A stretch of DNA of 64,000 nucleotides from Clostridium sp. CX1 (GCF_025398335.1 NZ_JAODOO010000011.1:97408-161407); one strand, 5' to 3'. Positions 44,711 to 54,723 are shown, counted from the stretch's first letter. Notes: generated from the letters alone by a model not told the origin. Program-made: numbers and translations.

Positions 44711-45217
44711 TTAACTTAAAACTCTAGTCACACAATCTTGTAAAACTTGCTTCTCTTCTTCAGATAAGTCATATCTAGATATTCCCCTATCTACAGGTTT
44801 AGCATAAGTTGTACTTTCATTTCTTCCATATATCCCCGTAATAATAACTCCATCATTATTTTCATCAAGTAAAGCAATTGAGAAACTCAAATCGCTGCCT
44901 ACATCTTCGAATGCTCTATATCTTACTACTGAAACTTTTTGCAAACAAGACTTTAATCTTGAATTTAAGCTTTCATATAATTTTCTTATATGTTCAACTT
45001 CCTCTCCTGACTTATCAATCTTATCTAGATATCCAGTAACTAATTCCTCTAGGTTTTTATTATCTACGCCTCTCATAAATTTTCTATATTTGTTTTCAAG
45101 TCTATTCAAAGACTTTAATGTAGTGATAAGAATAATCAGCAATATTATTATGCTTATAGTTAACCCAAGTATAATATAACCTTCAAAATTTTCTAGTACC
45201 TTCATGATGATTTCCAT
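44711..45217 (-). CDS. DUF4446 membrane-anchored protein
   Basis: 168 residues. A single transmembrane segment lies at about residues 12-32, followed by a coiled-coil region (35-95) and a compact C-terminal domain with YRAFEDVGSDLSFSIALLDENNDGVIITGIYGRNESTTYAKPV, diagnostic of DUF4446. It is conserved beside parB in clostridia. AAGGAG precedes the ATG. Its function is unknown; the position next to a parS site and parAB suggests a chromosome-associated or sporulation role but nothing more. Confidence 0.8.
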   Translation of the reverse strand: MEIIMKVLENFEGYIILGLTISIIILLIILITTLKSLNRLENKYRKFMRGVDNKNLEELVTGYLDKIDKSGEEVEHIRKLYESLNSRLKSCLQKVSVVRYRAFEDVGSDLSFSIALLDENNDGVIITGIYGRNESTTYAKPVDRGISRYDLSEEEKQVLQDCVTRVLS

Positions 45218-45237
45218 AAGTTTTCTCCTTCCATTAA

Positions 45238-45253
45238 TGTTTCACGTGAAACA
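45238..45253. promoter_or_regulatory. parS site 1
   Basis: TGTTTCACGTGAAACA, a perfect 16-base match to the conserved parS consensus, lies between DUF4446 and parB. ParB binds here to load chromosome-partition complexes. Confidence 0.95.
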
Positions 45254-45286
45254 AAAACTGCAATATAAATAATTAAACCTTAAATT

Positions 45287-46147
45287 TTATATATGTAAAA
45301 TATCCAATATTCTTTGAAGGTCTTCTTCTGAATAATATTCTATCTCAATTCTTCCCTTGCTTTTTTTATCTTCTAATTTTACTTTTGTTCCAAATAAACT
45401 CTCCAACCTATCCCTTATATCTAAATAATATGGGTTTTCTTCCTTAGTTTTTGTTTTTTTCTTCTCTTTATCTGAGTTTATACTCTTTATAAGCCTTTCT
45501 GTTTCTCGTACACTTAACCCTTCATCTATAATAGTTTGAGCTAATTTATACTGCTTTTCTTGATCTTCTATAGCTAAAAGAGTTCTTCCATGACCTTCTG
45601 TTATTACCCCATCTATTAAATAATCCTGGACTCTGTTATCCAAATTAAGTAATCTTAAACAGTTAGTTATTGCTGTTCTTGACTTACCAATTCTATTACT
45701 TAATTGCTCCTGTGTTAAGTTAAAATCTTCAATTAGTTTTCTAAAAGCAATTGCTTCTTCAATTGGATTCAAATCTTGCCTTTGGATATTTTCAATTAAT
45801 GATATTTCAAGTATTTCTTTATCTGATAGATCCATTATTATTGCTGGAACTTCTTTAATTCCTGCAATTTTAGCAGCTCTCCATCTTCTTTCTCCAGCAA
45901 CTATAGTGTAAGTGTTACTTCCTTTTTTCAAGATAATAGGTTGTATTATCCCATGTTCTTTTATTGATTCAGACAGCTGAAGTATTTTTTCTTCATCGAA
46001 ACTTTTTCTGGGCTGGTCTCCATTTGCCTTTATTAAATTTATATTAATAACACTTACTCCGCTATTTTCATCAACTGCATTTTCCTCTAGTCTTTCATCA
46101 GGTATTAAAGCTCCCAGACCTTTTCCTAGTCCAAATCTTTTATTCAA
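45287..46147 (-). CDS. parB: Chromosome-partitioning protein ParB (Spo0J)
   Basis: 286 residues from a TTG at 46147 (MNKRFGLGKGLGALIP, the usual family start); a GTG four codons upstream overlaps the parA stop (GTGA). It has the ParB CTPase domain with VAGERRWRAAKIAG and DLSDKEILEISLIENIQRQDLNPIEEA, a helix-turn-helix region LTQEQLSNRIGKSRTAITNCLRLL that reads parS, and a C-terminal dimerisation tail. It spreads from parS to organise origin segregation and, in sporulating species, controls Soj. A perfect parS site is just downstream. Confidence 0.95.
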   Translation of the reverse strand: MNKRFGLGKGLGALIPDERLEENAVDENSGVSVININLIKANGDQPRKSFDEEKILQLSESIKEHGIIQPIILKKGSNTYTIVAGERRWRAAKIAGIKEVPAIIMDLSDKEILEISLIENIQRQDLNPIEEAIAFRKLIEDFNLTQEQLSNRIGKSRTAITNCLRLLNLDNRVQDYLIDGVITEGHGRTLLAIEDQEKQYKLAQTIIDEGLSVRETERLIKSINSDKEKKKTKTKEENPYYLDIRDRLESLFGTKVKLEDKKSKGRIEIEYYSEEDLQRILDILHI

Positions 46148-46155
46148 TGTAACTT

Positions 46156-46923
46156 TCACTCCTTCTGTCTTTCTAGAAACTCCTGTGCTAAATTTTCATA
46201 TGCTTCTGCCCCTTTGCACTTATCATCATAGAGCATTATTGGTAATCCAAAACTTGGAGACTCTGCTAATCTTATATTTCTAGGAATTGTTGTATTATAT
46301 ACACTATCCTTAAAATACTTTTTAACTTCTGAAACAACTTCATTTGACAACTTAGTTCTTCCATCATACATGCTCATTATTACACCTTCAATTTGAAGTT
46401 CTTTGTTTAATGACTTTTTAACAAGTTGAATAGTGTTCATAAGTTGTCCTACACCTTCTAGAGCATAAAATTCACATTGAATTGGTATCAATACGCTATC
46501 CGATGATGTAAGTGCATTAATTGTAAGTAACCCTAATGAAGGAGGACAATCCAAAAATATAAAATCAAATTTTTCTTGAATCTTACTTATTTTACTTTTT
46601 AGTATGTTCTCCCTATTAGACTTACCTATAAGTTCAACTTCTGCACCTGCTAGTTCCATTGTAGATGGAACTATAAAAAAGTTATCAACTAGCTCAGATT
46701 TTTTAATAACTTCCTCTATACTTATATCTGAAGTTAATAAATCATATACAGATAAATTGATACTTTTTTTATCAAAACCAAGACCACTTGTTGTATTGCC
46801 CTGAGGATCTATATCTATATTTAATACCTTATACCCTTGCATAGCTAAATAAGAACCTAGATTTATGCTGGTAGTAGTTTTTCCTACTCCTCCTTTTTGG
46901 TTAAATATTGATATTACCTTCAT
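46156..46923 (-). CDS. parA: Chromosome-partitioning ATPase ParA (Soj)
   Basis: 255 residues from the ATG at 46923; GGTGA is five bases upstream. Deviant Walker A KGGVGKTTTSINLG, with DIDPQGNTTSGLG and DFIFLDCPPSLGLLTINAL, identifies a MinD/ParA ATPase. It works with ParB to segregate the origin; in Bacillus the orthologue Soj also regulates DnaA. It precedes parB, whose longer possible start codon overlaps its stop. Confidence 0.95.
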   Translation of the reverse strand: MKVISIFNQKGGVGKTTTSINLGSYLAMQGYKVLNIDIDPQGNTTSGLGFDKKSINLSVYDLLTSDISIEEVIKKSELVDNFFIVPSTMELAGAEVELIGKSNRENILKSKISKIQEKFDFIFLDCPPSLGLLTINALTSSDSVLIPIQCEFYALEGVGQLMNTIQLVKKSLNKELQIEGVIMSMYDGRTKLSNEVVSEVKKYFKDSVYNTTIPRNIRLAESPSFGLPIMLYDDKCKGAEAYENLAQEFLERQKE

Positions 46924-47040
46924 AAAATTCACCACCCTTCAAAAATTCGGTATCTAATTTTAATTATATATTCTTATTAAAAATATTAAAAGTCCCTAAA
47001 TACGGATTTTCTTAAAATTCTGCTGATAGTTTTAATTTAT

Positions 47041-47072
47041 AAAAAAAGTTCTTAAGCATTTGCCTAAGAACT
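47041..47072 (-). terminator. Terminator of noc
   Basis: A stem AGTTCTTAAGC / GCCTAAGAACT with one mismatch is followed by seven T on the minus strand. It separates noc from parA. Confidence 0.8.
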
Positions 47073-47130
47073 AAATAAAAATGAGATAAATTAATAAAAT
47101 AAAATATTTGAAAGTAATTATGGGATAAAA

Positions 47131-47146
47131 TGTTTCACGTGAAACA
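47131..47146. promoter_or_regulatory. parS site 2
   Basis: TGTTTCACGTGAAACA again, a perfect parS, starting two bases after the noc stop codon region and 1.9 kb from site 1. Confidence 0.95.
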
Positions 47147-47148
47147 TT

Positions 47149-47925
47149 CTATTTTTTTGGTATAGTTATAGTGATTTCAATTTTATCATCCAGGTCCTTT
47201 GATTTATATTCTGCATTAAGTCCATATTTGTCAAAAACCTGTTTAACAGTATTTATATAAACTTTTGGTGAAAATATTCCTTTAATTTTCTTTTTAGTTA
47301 CAATGCCTTTTTGTTTTTCTATTTTACTTAACTCTTTTTCTATAAGATCCTCAGTTGCTTTTACATTTAGATTTCTCTTGATCACAACCTTCAGAACTTT
47401 TTCCTGCAGTTTTTCATCAGGTAACTTAAGTAATGCTCTAGCATGTCGTTCCGTTAAATTGCTTTCTAATAGCATTATCCTAATTTTGTGTTCTAGCTTT
47501 AACAATCTTATCTTATTTGCAATAGTAGATTGTTTTTTTCCTATAAGCTGTGCTAATTTTTCTTGAGTATAGGAATGATCCCTTATTAAATTATAATAAG
47601 CCTCAGCCTCCTCTAGAAAGTTCAAGTTCTCTCTTTGTAGGTTTTCTAGAAGTGCTATTGCTGCAGATTCACTGTCCGTAATATCAACTACAATAACTGG
47701 TACTTCTTCTAAACCTGCCTTTTTGGCAGCCCTAAGTCTTCTCTCACCTGCCACTAATTCATATCTATTTTCACCTAATCTCCTAACAGATAAAGGTTGA
47801 ATTATACCATATGTATTTATTGATTGGGATAACTCTTCCAATGCCTCTTCATCAAAATACTTTCTAGGTTGATATACATTAGGCAAAATTAAATCTACAG
47901 ACACATAACTAATATTCTTTTGCAT
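47149..47925 (-). CDS. noc: Nucleoid occlusion protein Noc (ParB paralogue)
   Basis: 258 residues, the second ParB-family protein here. It has the same CTPase core (VAGERRLRAAKKAG, ESAAIALLENLQRENLNFLEEAEAY) and a helix-turn-helix YTQEKLAQLIGKKQSTIANKIRLLKLEHKI. In Bacillus, Noc binds its own sites (NBS) and blocks FtsZ assembly over the nucleoid. It is placed next to rsmG and mnmG as in other Firmicutes. The N-terminus lacks the obvious amphipathic membrane helix of Bacillus Noc (it begins MQKNISYVSVDLILPN), so membrane recruitment may differ. Assignment as Noc over a second ParB rests on position. Confidence 0.8.
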   Translation of the reverse strand: MQKNISYVSVDLILPNVYQPRKYFDEEALEELSQSINTYGIIQPLSVRRLGENRYELVAGERRLRAAKKAGLEEVPVIVVDITDSESAAIALLENLQRENLNFLEEAEAYYNLIRDHSYTQEKLAQLIGKKQSTIANKIRLLKLEHKIRIMLLESNLTERHARALLKLPDEKLQEKVLKVVIKRNLNVKATEDLIEKELSKIEKQKGIVTKKKIKGIFSPKVYINTVKQVFDKYGLNAEYKSKDLDDKIEITITIPKK

Positions 47926-48049
47926 ACTTAACCATCCCTCTTGTGCTTTCCTATTATTAACATTTCTCTATTCTTTTATAAAATCCTTCTATTTTTTATA
48001 ATTTTTGTACGACAAATTACTACAATTGCCTTTATTATTAAATATTAAT

Positions 48050-48769
48050 CTACTTTAGCGGCTTTTTTGTGGCTGTCCCTGCTTTTCTAGGGTAAGCTTT
48101 AGGAGTTTCTTTTACTTTTCTTATTACCACTAGGTTGTGATTTAAGTTACTGTCTTCTATCTCTATTTCTATTATATCTTCTATTTTACCACCAAGTATA
48201 GAGACAGCTGATTTTCCTTCTTTAATTTCTTCTTCTACTGATGGTCCTTTCATAGCTACAAAATATCCACCAATCTTTACATAAGGTATACACAGTTCAC
48301 TTAGAACAGCAAGATTAGCAACAGCTCTAGATACGACGACATCAATAGACTGCCTGTATTCTATTTTTCTTGAAAAATCTTCAGCTCTTCCATGAATTGT
48401 TTTTATTTCCTTCAACTCTAACTTATTTATAACTTCATTTAAGAAAATAATTCTTTTATTTAATGAATCTAAAAGTGTCATATCTACATCTGGTTTTACT
48501 AGCTTAATAGGTATACCAGGAAAACCAGCTCCTGTACCTATATCAATTATACTTTTAGCCTCTCTTAAAGGAGAAAATTTAAAAATTTTTATAGAATCAA
48601 TAAAATGCTTTTTTACCATTTGTTCATCTTCTGTTATAGCGGTAAGATTTATCTTTTCATTCCATTCCTTAATCATATCTTTGTACTGCATAAACTTATT
48701 ATACATATCCTCATTAAAGTCTAACTGTACATCTAAACATGCAGAATTCATAATTTGGAAATAATCCAT
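48050..48769 (-). CDS. rsmG: 16S rRNA (guanine527-N7)-methyltransferase
   Basis: 239 residues. RsmG (GidB) methylates G527 of 16S rRNA, and its loss gives low-level streptomycin resistance. The SAM motif [18 protein letters not shown], the [16 protein letters not shown] segment and [24 protein letters not shown] are diagnostic. GGAGAATAGAC precedes the ATG. It lies 26 bases after mnmG, a conserved pairing. Confidence 0.95.
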   Translation of the reverse strand: MDYFQIMNSACLDVQLDFNEDMYNKFMQYKDMIKEWNEKINLTAITEDEQMVKKHFIDSIKIFKFSPLREAKSIIDIGTGAGFPGIPIKLVKPDVDMTLLDSLNKRIIFLNEVINKLELKEIKTIHGRAEDFSRKIEYRQSIDVVVSRAVANLAVLSELCIPYVKIGGYFVAMKGPSVEEEIKEGKSAVSILGGKIEDIIEIEIEDSNLNHNLVVIRKVKETPKAYPRKAGTATKKPLK

Positions 48770-48795
48770 AGTCTATTCTCCATTCTATTTATATT

Positions 48796-50676
48796 TTACT
48801 TTTTTTCTCTATACTCACGTTCAAGATAGATTAACAATACTGATATATCAGCAGGTGAAACACCTGAAATTCTAGAAGCCTGCCCTACGCTAATAGGTCT
48901 TATTTTACCTAATTTTTGAATAGCCTCTATTCTAAGTCCCTTTACCTCATTATAGTCAATACTCTGTGGTATTAGTTTTGTTTCAAACTTTTTAAACTGT
49001 TCAATTTGTTCAAGCTGTTTGTTTATATACCCTTCATATTTTGCTATAATGTTTACCTGCTCTTTCACATCAAAGGTAAGTTCTGGTCTATCTTTATCTA
49101 GTGGTTCTAAATTAAAATAGTCAAGTTCTGGTCTTTTAATAAGCTCATAAAAACTGGTCACTTTTTTTAATTCTGATGAGTCTAATGTAGCTAAAAACTC
49201 TAACACATCTTTTTTAGGTGTAATATTTAAATTTTTGATTCTTTCAATTTCTTGTTCTATAGCGCTTTTTCTATCTAAAAATCTCTTATATCTTTCCTTG
49301 CTGACGCTTCCAACTTTATATCCCATTTCCGTTAATCTTAAGTCTGCATTATCTTGCCTTAGCAATAATCTGTACTCTGAGCGTGATGTCATCATTCTAT
49401 AAGGTTCCTCAGTTCCTTTAGTTACCAAGTCATCAATTAATACTCCTATATATCCATCAGATCTTTTTAGAACCAACGGATCTTGTTCTTTAACCCTAAG
49501 AGCAGCATTTATTCCCGCAATGATTCCTTGAGCTGCTGCTTCTTCATATCCTGATGTTCCATTTAACTGTCCAGCTCCAAATAAGCCTTCTATATGTTTA
49601 AACTCTAATGATGGCTTTAATTGAAGAGGATTTATACTATCATATTCTATTGCATAGGCAGTTCTTACAATTTCTACATTTTCAAGACCAATTATTGTTC
49701 TGTACATTTCAAGCTGAACATCCTCTGGCAAAGAGCTAGATGCACCTCCAACATAAAGTTCTTCTGTATTCTCACCTTCTGGTTCAATAAATATCTGATG
49801 TTTTTCTTTATCTGGAAATCTAACTACTTTATCTTCAATAGAAGGACAATATCTTGGTCCAACTGATTTAATTGATCCATTATATAGTGGCGATCTATGA
49901 ATGTTATCCTGTATAACTTTAAGGGTTTCATCTGTAGAATATGTTAAATAACAAGATATTTGTTCCCTATCTATGTTTTCACTCATAAATGAAAACGGAA
50001 CTATTTTTTCATCGCCTTTTTGCTCTATCATCTTTGAAAAATCTACACTTCTTCTATGAACCCTCGCAGGAGTTCCTGTTTTAAACCTTCTAAGTTCAAT
50101 ACCAAGATTTATCAAACTCTGTGACAAATCATTAGAAGGCATAAATCCATTTGGTCCACAGTTATAGCTCACATCTCCTATAATTACTTTTCCTTTTAGA
50201 TAAGTTCCTGTTGCAAGTACTACATTTTTAGTCTTAAAGTAAGCCCCATTCTTTGTTAGTACACCAACGACTTTGCCACCTTCTGTTCTAATGTCAATTA
50301 CCTCTAACTGTCTTAAATATAGGTTAGGTTCACTTTCAACTACCTTCTTCATTCTTGCTGAATACTTATTTTTATCAGCTTGTGCCCTTAGCGAATATAC
50401 TGCAGGACCTTTTGAGGTATTAAGCATCCTAGATTGAATGAAAGTGTTATCTATATTTATTCCCATTTCTCCACCTAGAGCATCTATTTCTCGAACCAAG
50501 TGACCTTTGGCAGTTCCTCCTATACTTGGATTACATGGCATAAAGGCAATACTGTCTAAATTCATTGTACAAAACAAAGTCTTACACCCAATTCTTGCTG
50601 AAGCAAGGGCAGCTTCACAACCAGCATGCCCTGCACCAACTACAATTACATCAAATTCTCCACCGAAATACTCCAT
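48796..50676 (-). CDS. mnmG: tRNA uridine-5-carboxymethylaminomethyl modification enzyme MnmG
   Basis: 626 residues. FAD protein (GidA) acting with MnmE to modify the wobble uridine of tRNAs reading NNA/NNG. The FAD motif [17 protein letters not shown], the [26 protein letters not shown] block and [21 protein letters not shown] are conserved. The C-terminal helical domain ends [37 protein letters not shown]. It lies 9 bases from mnmE. Confidence 0.97.
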   Translation of the reverse strand: MEYFGGEFDVIVVGAGHAGCEAALASARIGCKTLFCTMNLDSIAFMPCNPSIGGTAKGHLVREIDALGGEMGINIDNTFIQSRMLNTSKGPAVYSLRAQADKNKYSARMKKVVESEPNLYLRQLEVIDIRTEGGKVVGVLTKNGAYFKTKNVVLATGTYLKGKVIIGDVSYNCGPNGFMPSNDLSQSLINLGIELRRFKTGTPARVHRRSVDFSKMIEQKGDEKIVPFSFMSENIDREQISCYLTYSTDETLKVIQDNIHRSPLYNGSIKSVGPRYCPSIEDKVVRFPDKEKHQIFIEPEGENTEELYVGGASSSLPEDVQLEMYRTIIGLENVEIVRTAYAIEYDSINPLQLKPSLEFKHIEGLFGAGQLNGTSGYEEAAAQGIIAGINAALRVKEQDPLVLKRSDGYIGVLIDDLVTKGTEEPYRMMTSRSEYRLLLRQDNADLRLTEMGYKVGSVSKERYKRFLDRKSAIEQEIERIKNLNITPKKDVLEFLATLDSSELKKVTSFYELIKRPELDYFNLEPLDKDRPELTFDVKEQVNIIAKYEGYINKQLEQIEQFKKFETKLIPQSIDYNEVKGLRIEAIQKLGKIRPISVGQASRISGVSPADISVLLIYLEREYREKK

Positions 50677-50685
50677 AAAATATAC

Positions 50686-52065
50686 CTACTTTCCTAAACA
50701 AAATTCTGAAAATATCTTATCTATTATATCTTCTTCTAAAGTCTCACCGGTAATCTCACCAAGGCTACTCCAAGCATTTCTTATATCGATAGATGCTAGG
50801 TCTATTGCTGAAGTATTCCTCAATGCTTCTAAGCCTTGAATACAATGCTCTCTTGCTTTAATTAATGCTTCTTTATGTCTAGTATTTGTTATAATAACTT
50901 CATTAGACTTAACTTCTCCCCTAAAGAAAAGTTCCTTTATGCAATCTTTTAACATTTCTAGCCCTTCACCAGTTTTAGCAGAAGTTTGTATTACGTATTG
51001 TGAATTTAACCCTTTAAGATCATCTTTATCTATTTTACCATTTAAATCAGATTTATTTAATAACACAATATACTTTTTATCTTTTATATTGTCTATAATT
51101 TCTCTATCTTCTTCATCTAATTCTCTACTTAAATCTAACATAAGTATAATTAAATCTGCTTCATTTATTTTTTCCTTAGATTTTTCTACTCCTATCTTCT
51201 CTACCAAATCCTTGGTTTCTCTTATACCTGCTGTATCTATAATTTTTATAGGAACTCCTTCTATATTTATATATTCTTCAATAACATCTCTAGTTGTCCC
51301 TGGAACGTCAGTGACAATTGCCCTTTGTTCCATAAGAAGTGAGTTCAAAAGAGAAGATTTTCCTACATTAGGCTTACCTACTATAACTGTATTGAGTCCT
51401 TCTCTAATTATTTTTCCTTCATCAGCTGTACTTAATATATTATTTATTTGCTGTAATATATTATCTAATTGTATAGAAACCTTCTCTGAAGTCATCTCTT
51501 CTAGATCATCTTCTGGATAATCTACCGTAGCCTCTATATGTGCTATAATTTCTAATAGTTTTCCCCTAACACCATTTATTTCTTTAGAAACTCTACCACC
51601 TGATTGCTGCACTGCTGATTTCATTGATAGTTCAGTTTTAGCTCTTATTATATCTATAACTGCCTCTGCTTGACTTAAATCAATTCTTCCATTTAAAAAG
51701 GCTCTTTTAGTAAACTCACCTGGTTCCGCAAGTCTTGCTCCATTTCTAATTACTTCCTCAAGTATTCTTTTAGTAGCAACAACTCCTCCATGACAATTTA
51801 TTTCAACAGTATCTTCTGCAGTGAAACTTCTAGGTCCCTTCATAAAACTTACTAGTACCTCATCTAATACATCTCCACTTTCAGTATCCAATATAAAGCC
51901 ATATTTCATTGTATATGGCTTTATACCCATTAATGTATCTCCATTTTTACCTCTGAACATATTATTTACTATCTCTAAAGACTTGTGTCCAGAAACCCTT
52001 ATAATTGATATACCACCTTCACCTAAAACAGTAGCAATAGCCGTTATTGTATCAAATTCTTTCAT
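50686..52065 (-). CDS. mnmE: tRNA modification GTPase MnmE
   Basis: 459 residues. The N-terminal formyl-THF-binding domain ([21 protein letters not shown]), a helical domain and an inserted G domain (about 215-380) with G1 [13 protein letters not shown]2/G3 TDVPGTTRD and DTAGIRET, and G4 NKSD are all intact. The C-terminal CLGK ends the FSEFCLGK motif typical of MnmE. It partners MnmG. GGAGTGGGAAA precedes the ATG. It lies between jag and mnmG. Confidence 0.97.
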   Translation of the reverse strand: MKEFDTITAIATVLGEGGISIIRVSGHKSLEIVNNMFRGKNGDTLMGIKPYTMKYGFILDTESGDVLDEVLVSFMKGPRSFTAEDTVEINCHGGVVATKRILEEVIRNGARLAEPGEFTKRAFLNGRIDLSQAEAVIDIIRAKTELSMKSAVQQSGGRVSKEINGVRGKLLEIIAHIEATVDYPEDDLEEMTSEKVSIQLDNILQQINNILSTADEGKIIREGLNTVIVGKPNVGKSSLLNSLLMEQRAIVTDVPGTTRDVIEEYINIEGVPIKIIDTAGIRETKDLVEKIGVEKSKEKINEADLIILMLDLSRELDEEDREIIDNIKDKKYIVLLNKSDLNGKIDKDDLKGLNSQYVIQTSAKTGEGLEMLKDCIKELFFRGEVKSNEVIITNTRHKEALIKAREHCIQGLEALRNTSAIDLASIDIRNAWSSLGEITGETLEEDIIDKIFSEFCLGK

Positions 52066-52117
52066 TTTCCCACTCCTTCTATCTATCTAATATCGTATAT
52101 TATTTACAATAAAGCAA

Positions 52118-52146
52118 AAAGAAAGCCATAATACTAGGCTTTCTTT
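52118..52146 (-). terminator. Terminator overlapping the end of jag
   Basis: AAAGAAAGCC / GGCTTTCTTT, a 10-bp stem with a 9-base loop, followed by TTTTTGC on the minus strand. The 5' arm is the last codons of jag. Confidence 0.8.
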
Positions 52147-52760
52147 AAATCCACTACGACTCTTCTAAAAGGCTCGTCGCCCTCACTGTAGGTTTTTACA
52201 TAAAAATCATTTTGAAGGGCAGAATGAATTACTCTTCTTTCATAAGGATTCATCGGCTCCAACTTAACAGATTTTCCAGTTCTCCTAACCTTATCAGCTA
52301 TTCTTCTTGCCAATCTTTTTAGTGTTTCTTCTCTCTTTATCCTATAATTCTCAGTGTCCAAAACTACTCTTTTATATTCTCCATCATGTCCCTTGTTTAT
52401 TACAAGACTTATGAGGTATTGAAGTGAATCTAAAGTCTCTCCTCTATATCCTATAAGTATTCCCATGTCAGGACCTGTTAAAAATATTTTTATGATGTTA
52501 TCTTCCTCTTCTATTTTTATCTCAGCTTTAATTTCCATAGAATTTAAGACATCTCTTATGAAGTTCTTAGCTTCATATATATAGTCTCTTTTAACTTTTA
52601 CCCTTATTTTTGCTGGTCTTGCCCCTATTAAGCTTAAAAATCCCTTATTTCCTGCATCTAAAACCTCTACTTCAACTTTATCTTCTGTAATCTTTAATTC
52701 ATTGAGAGCATTTTTCAAGGCTTCTTCAACAGTTCTTCCGGTCATTTCAATAACCTTCAT
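52134..52760 (-). CDS. khpB: RNA-binding protein Jag/KhpB (EloR)
   Basis: 208 residues. A Jag N-domain (about 1-50, MKVIEMTGRTVEEALKNALNELKITEDKVEVEVLDAG), a linker, a KH domain (about 65-140 with GILIGYRGETLDSLQYL) and an R3H domain (about 145-205 with RRIADKVRRTG and PMNPYERRVIHSALQ). In streptococci it binds small RNAs and coordinates elongation with peptidoglycan synthesis; a link with YidC is suggested by the conserved operon. GGGGTGG precedes the ATG. It follows yidC by 12 bases. Confidence 0.95.
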   Translation of the reverse strand: MKVIEMTGRTVEEALKNALNELKITEDKVEVEVLDAGNKGFLSLIGARPAKIRVKVKRDYIYEAKNFIRDVLNSMEIKAEIKIEEEDNIIKIFLTGPDMGILIGYRGETLDSLQYLISLVINKGHDGEYKRVVLDTENYRIKREETLKRLARRIADKVRRTGKSVKLEPMNPYERRVIHSALQNDFYVKTYSEGDEPFRRVVVDLKKA

Positions 52761-52771
52761 AAAACCACCCC

Positions 52772-53431
52772 CTAGGCTTTACTAGAGCCTTTATTTATAT
52801 CAACTTTTTTCATAACTAGTGTCTGTGCTATCTGTATTAAATTGTTTACTACCCAGTACAATACTAATGCTGATTTTAGGCTCCAACTAATAAATATCAT
52901 AAATATAGACATACTTATATTCATAGTAGCTGATTGCTTTGCCTGAGCACTGTTGCCTGAAGGCATCATTAATTTTCCTGAGAAATATGTAGTAGCCCCT
53001 GAAAGTATAGCCAGAAGTATATCTCTGCTAGCTAAATCTTTTATCCATAGAAAATGAACACCACTTATTCCATGTAAATTGTTAAACACATAATAAAGCG
53101 CTATGAAAATAGGCCATTGTATAAGCATTGGCAAACATCCACTTAGTGGATTTGCACCTCTTTCTTTATACATCTTCATAATTTCTTGCTGAGCTTTTTG
53201 CGGGTCACTTTTATATTTGTCCTGTATTTTTTTAGTTTCTGGCTGCAGCTCGTTCATAACTAATGAAGACTTCATTTGCTTTATATTTAAAGGAAGTAGT
53301 ATAAGCCTAATTATAAGTGTCATTAAAATTATTGCTATACCATAAGAAACATTTTTACTAGGAAATAAGGAAAAAACACCTTGGTGTACGAACTCAAAGA
53401 ATTGTACAAATGCATTATTTAAATACTGCAA
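52772..53431 (-). CDS. yidC: Membrane protein insertase YidC (OxaA/SpoIIIJ)
   Basis: 219 residues from a TTG with AGGAGG eight bases upstream. Five hydrophobic segments and the family core KSSLVMNELQPETKKIQDKYKSDPQKAQQEIMKMYKERGANPLSGCLPMLIQWPIFIALYYV are present. The N-terminus lacks the lipoprotein signal seen in Bacillus SpoIIIJ, and the protein is near the minimal length for the family. It inserts membrane proteins with or without SecYEG. It sits between yidD and jag. Confidence 0.93.
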   Translation of the reverse strand: MQYLNNAFVQFFEFVHQGVFSLFPSKNVSYGIAIILMTLIIRLILLPLNIKQMKSSLVMNELQPETKKIQDKYKSDPQKAQQEIMKMYKERGANPLSGCLPMLIQWPIFIALYYVFNNLHGISGVHFLWIKDLASRDILLAILSGATTYFSGKLMMPSGNSAQAKQSATMNISMSIFMIFISWSLKSALVLYWVVNNLIQIAQTLVMKKVDINKGSSKA

Positions 53432-53451
53432 ATTATAAACCTCCTGACGAT

Positions 53452-53661
53452 TTATTTAACTGGATCATATCCACCTTTACTAAAAGGATTACATCTTAAT
53501 ATTCTATTTATAGCCATAAATCCACCTTTTAAAACACCATATTTTTCTAAACAATCTAAAGCATATTGAGAACAAGTAGGATAAAACCTACAACATGGTC
53601 TTTTTAAAGGAGATATGTATTTTCTATATAATCTAATCAAAAAAACTAAAAATTCTTTCAT
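53452..53661 (-). CDS. yidD: Membrane protein insertion efficiency factor YidD
   Basis: 69 residues. Sequence [39 protein letters not shown] and [25 protein letters not shown] is the full YidD signature, with the three conserved cysteines. It is an amphipathic, membrane-associated helper of YidC. The ATG directly follows the rnpA stop (TAAATG). Confidence 0.95.
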   Translation of the reverse strand: MKEFLVFLIRLYRKYISPLKRPCCRFYPTCSQYALDCLEKYGVLKGGFMAINRILRCNPFSKGGYDPVK

Positions 53662-53994
53662 TTAACCATATAGGCCTGCCTTCTTAAAAATATTTTTAAT
53701 AGCGTTATCTATTTCACTATAACTTTTATCACTTGCGGCTGTCCTAGCTATAAAAACCAAATCATAACCTAATTTTAAATTGCTATTATTTAACCTATAA
53801 CATTCTTTTATTAACCTTTTAACACGACTTCTTACAACGCTCTTACCAACTTTTTTACTTACTGATATTCCTACTCTATTTATAGATTTTTTATTCTTAT
53901 ATATATATAGAACTAATAGGTTATTTGAAAAAGACTTTCCCCTTCTATATACAGCTCTAAATTCTGCATTCTTTCTTATTTTAGTTTCTTTCAT
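53662..53994 (-). CDS. rnpA: Ribonuclease P protein component
   Basis: 110 residues, basic. The RNR motif region [12 protein letters not shown] and the [15 protein letters not shown] opening are conserved. It assists the RnpB RNA in maturing tRNA 5' ends. AAAGGAG precedes the ATG and lies next to the hairpins after rpmH. Confidence 0.95.
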   Translation of the reverse strand: MKETKIRKNAEFRAVYRRGKSFSNNLLVLYIYKNKKSINRVGISVSKKVGKSVVRSRVKRLIKECYRLNNSNLKLGYDLVFIARTAASDKSYSEIDNAIKNIFKKAGLYG

Positions 53995-54008
53995 TTATAC
54001 TTTGCTCC

Positions 54009-54047
54009 TTTTTTCTGCAGTTGCAGAAAAAGGCCACAAAAGCGGCC
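54009..54047 (-). promoter_or_regulatory. Paired hairpins between rpmH and rnpA
   Basis: Two adjacent stems on the minus-strand transcript. GGCCGC/GTGGCC (54032-54047) is followed by TTTTTCTGC, an intrinsic-terminator form. That U tract can instead pair with GCAGAAAAA in a second hairpin (54010-54032) that runs into the rnpA ribosome-binding site. They may set the rpmH to rnpA expression ratio. Confidence 0.6.
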
Positions 54048-54048
54048 C

Positions 54049-54183
54049 TTATGCTGTTAATCTTTTTCTACCTTTTTGTCTTCTTCTCTTAAGAACATTT
54101 CTTCCAGATGCAGTACTCATTCTCTTTCTGAATCCATGCTCTTTCTTTCTTTGTTTCTTTTTTGGTTGATAAGTCATCCACAT
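54049..54183 (-). CDS. rpmH: 50S ribosomal protein L34
   Basis: 44 residues, a short gene found by reading the frame. The sequence [19 protein letters not shown] and [20 protein letters not shown] is unmistakably L34. The start used is ATG at 54183 with AAAGGGGG nine bases upstream; the initial MW dipeptide precedes the common MTYQP start. It is the first gene of the rpmH-rnpA-yidD-yidC-jag run and lies divergent from dnaA across the origin. Confidence 0.95.
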   Translation of the reverse strand: MWMTYQPKKKQRKKEHGFRKRMSTASGRNVLKRRRQKGRKRLTA

Positions 54184-54321
54184 GTCGCTACACCCCCTTT
54201 TAAGTAAGTTATATTTACCTCTCCACATTACTTAAGTTTATGAGGACAATTACTGAAAACTAAGCTTCCTTAATTTAAAGTATTTAAGCCATATACCGGC
54301 TTTTTAAGGTTTTACTATTAA

Positions 54322-54350
54322 ATTATATATTCATGAAGTTCCAATGTCAA
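54322..54350 (-). promoter_or_regulatory. Promoter of rpmH
   Basis: Perfect TTGACA (54345-54350), a 17-base spacer and perfect TATAAT (54322-54327) on the minus strand. The predicted leader is about 130 bases. Confidence 0.85.
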
Positions 54351-54693
54351 TATAAATTCTGTAACAACTAAAAGGTATAAAAATTTACCTGTTAATATTT
54401 TTTATTACTTTTTTTGTGGATAACTTCTTGAATAGGTTGTCAGGTTTTGATATTATTAATAGAGAGTTGTGAATAACTTTTATTTTTAACTACTTATCCA
54501 CAACTGTTGATAACTTTGTGTATAACTTGTTCAATTTACTCTTGAAACTAGTATTTTATTCATATTATTGACTGATTTTCTGAGACTATTCACTATTTAT
54601 GATGTTAATACTTTATTTTTCAAATTTGTTGATAACTTTTTTTATTTTAAATTGTAAACAAATTTATTAACATGTGAATATTTTAATGAACAT

Positions 54694-54723
54694 TTGTCAA
54701 AAAAATATAATGGTGTTTATAAT
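54694..54723 (+). promoter_or_regulatory. dnaA promoter
   Basis: TTGTCA (54694-54699), an 18-base spacer and perfect TATAAT (54718-54723), about 57 bases before the dnaA ATG and downstream of the DnaA-box cluster. Confidence 0.65.
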
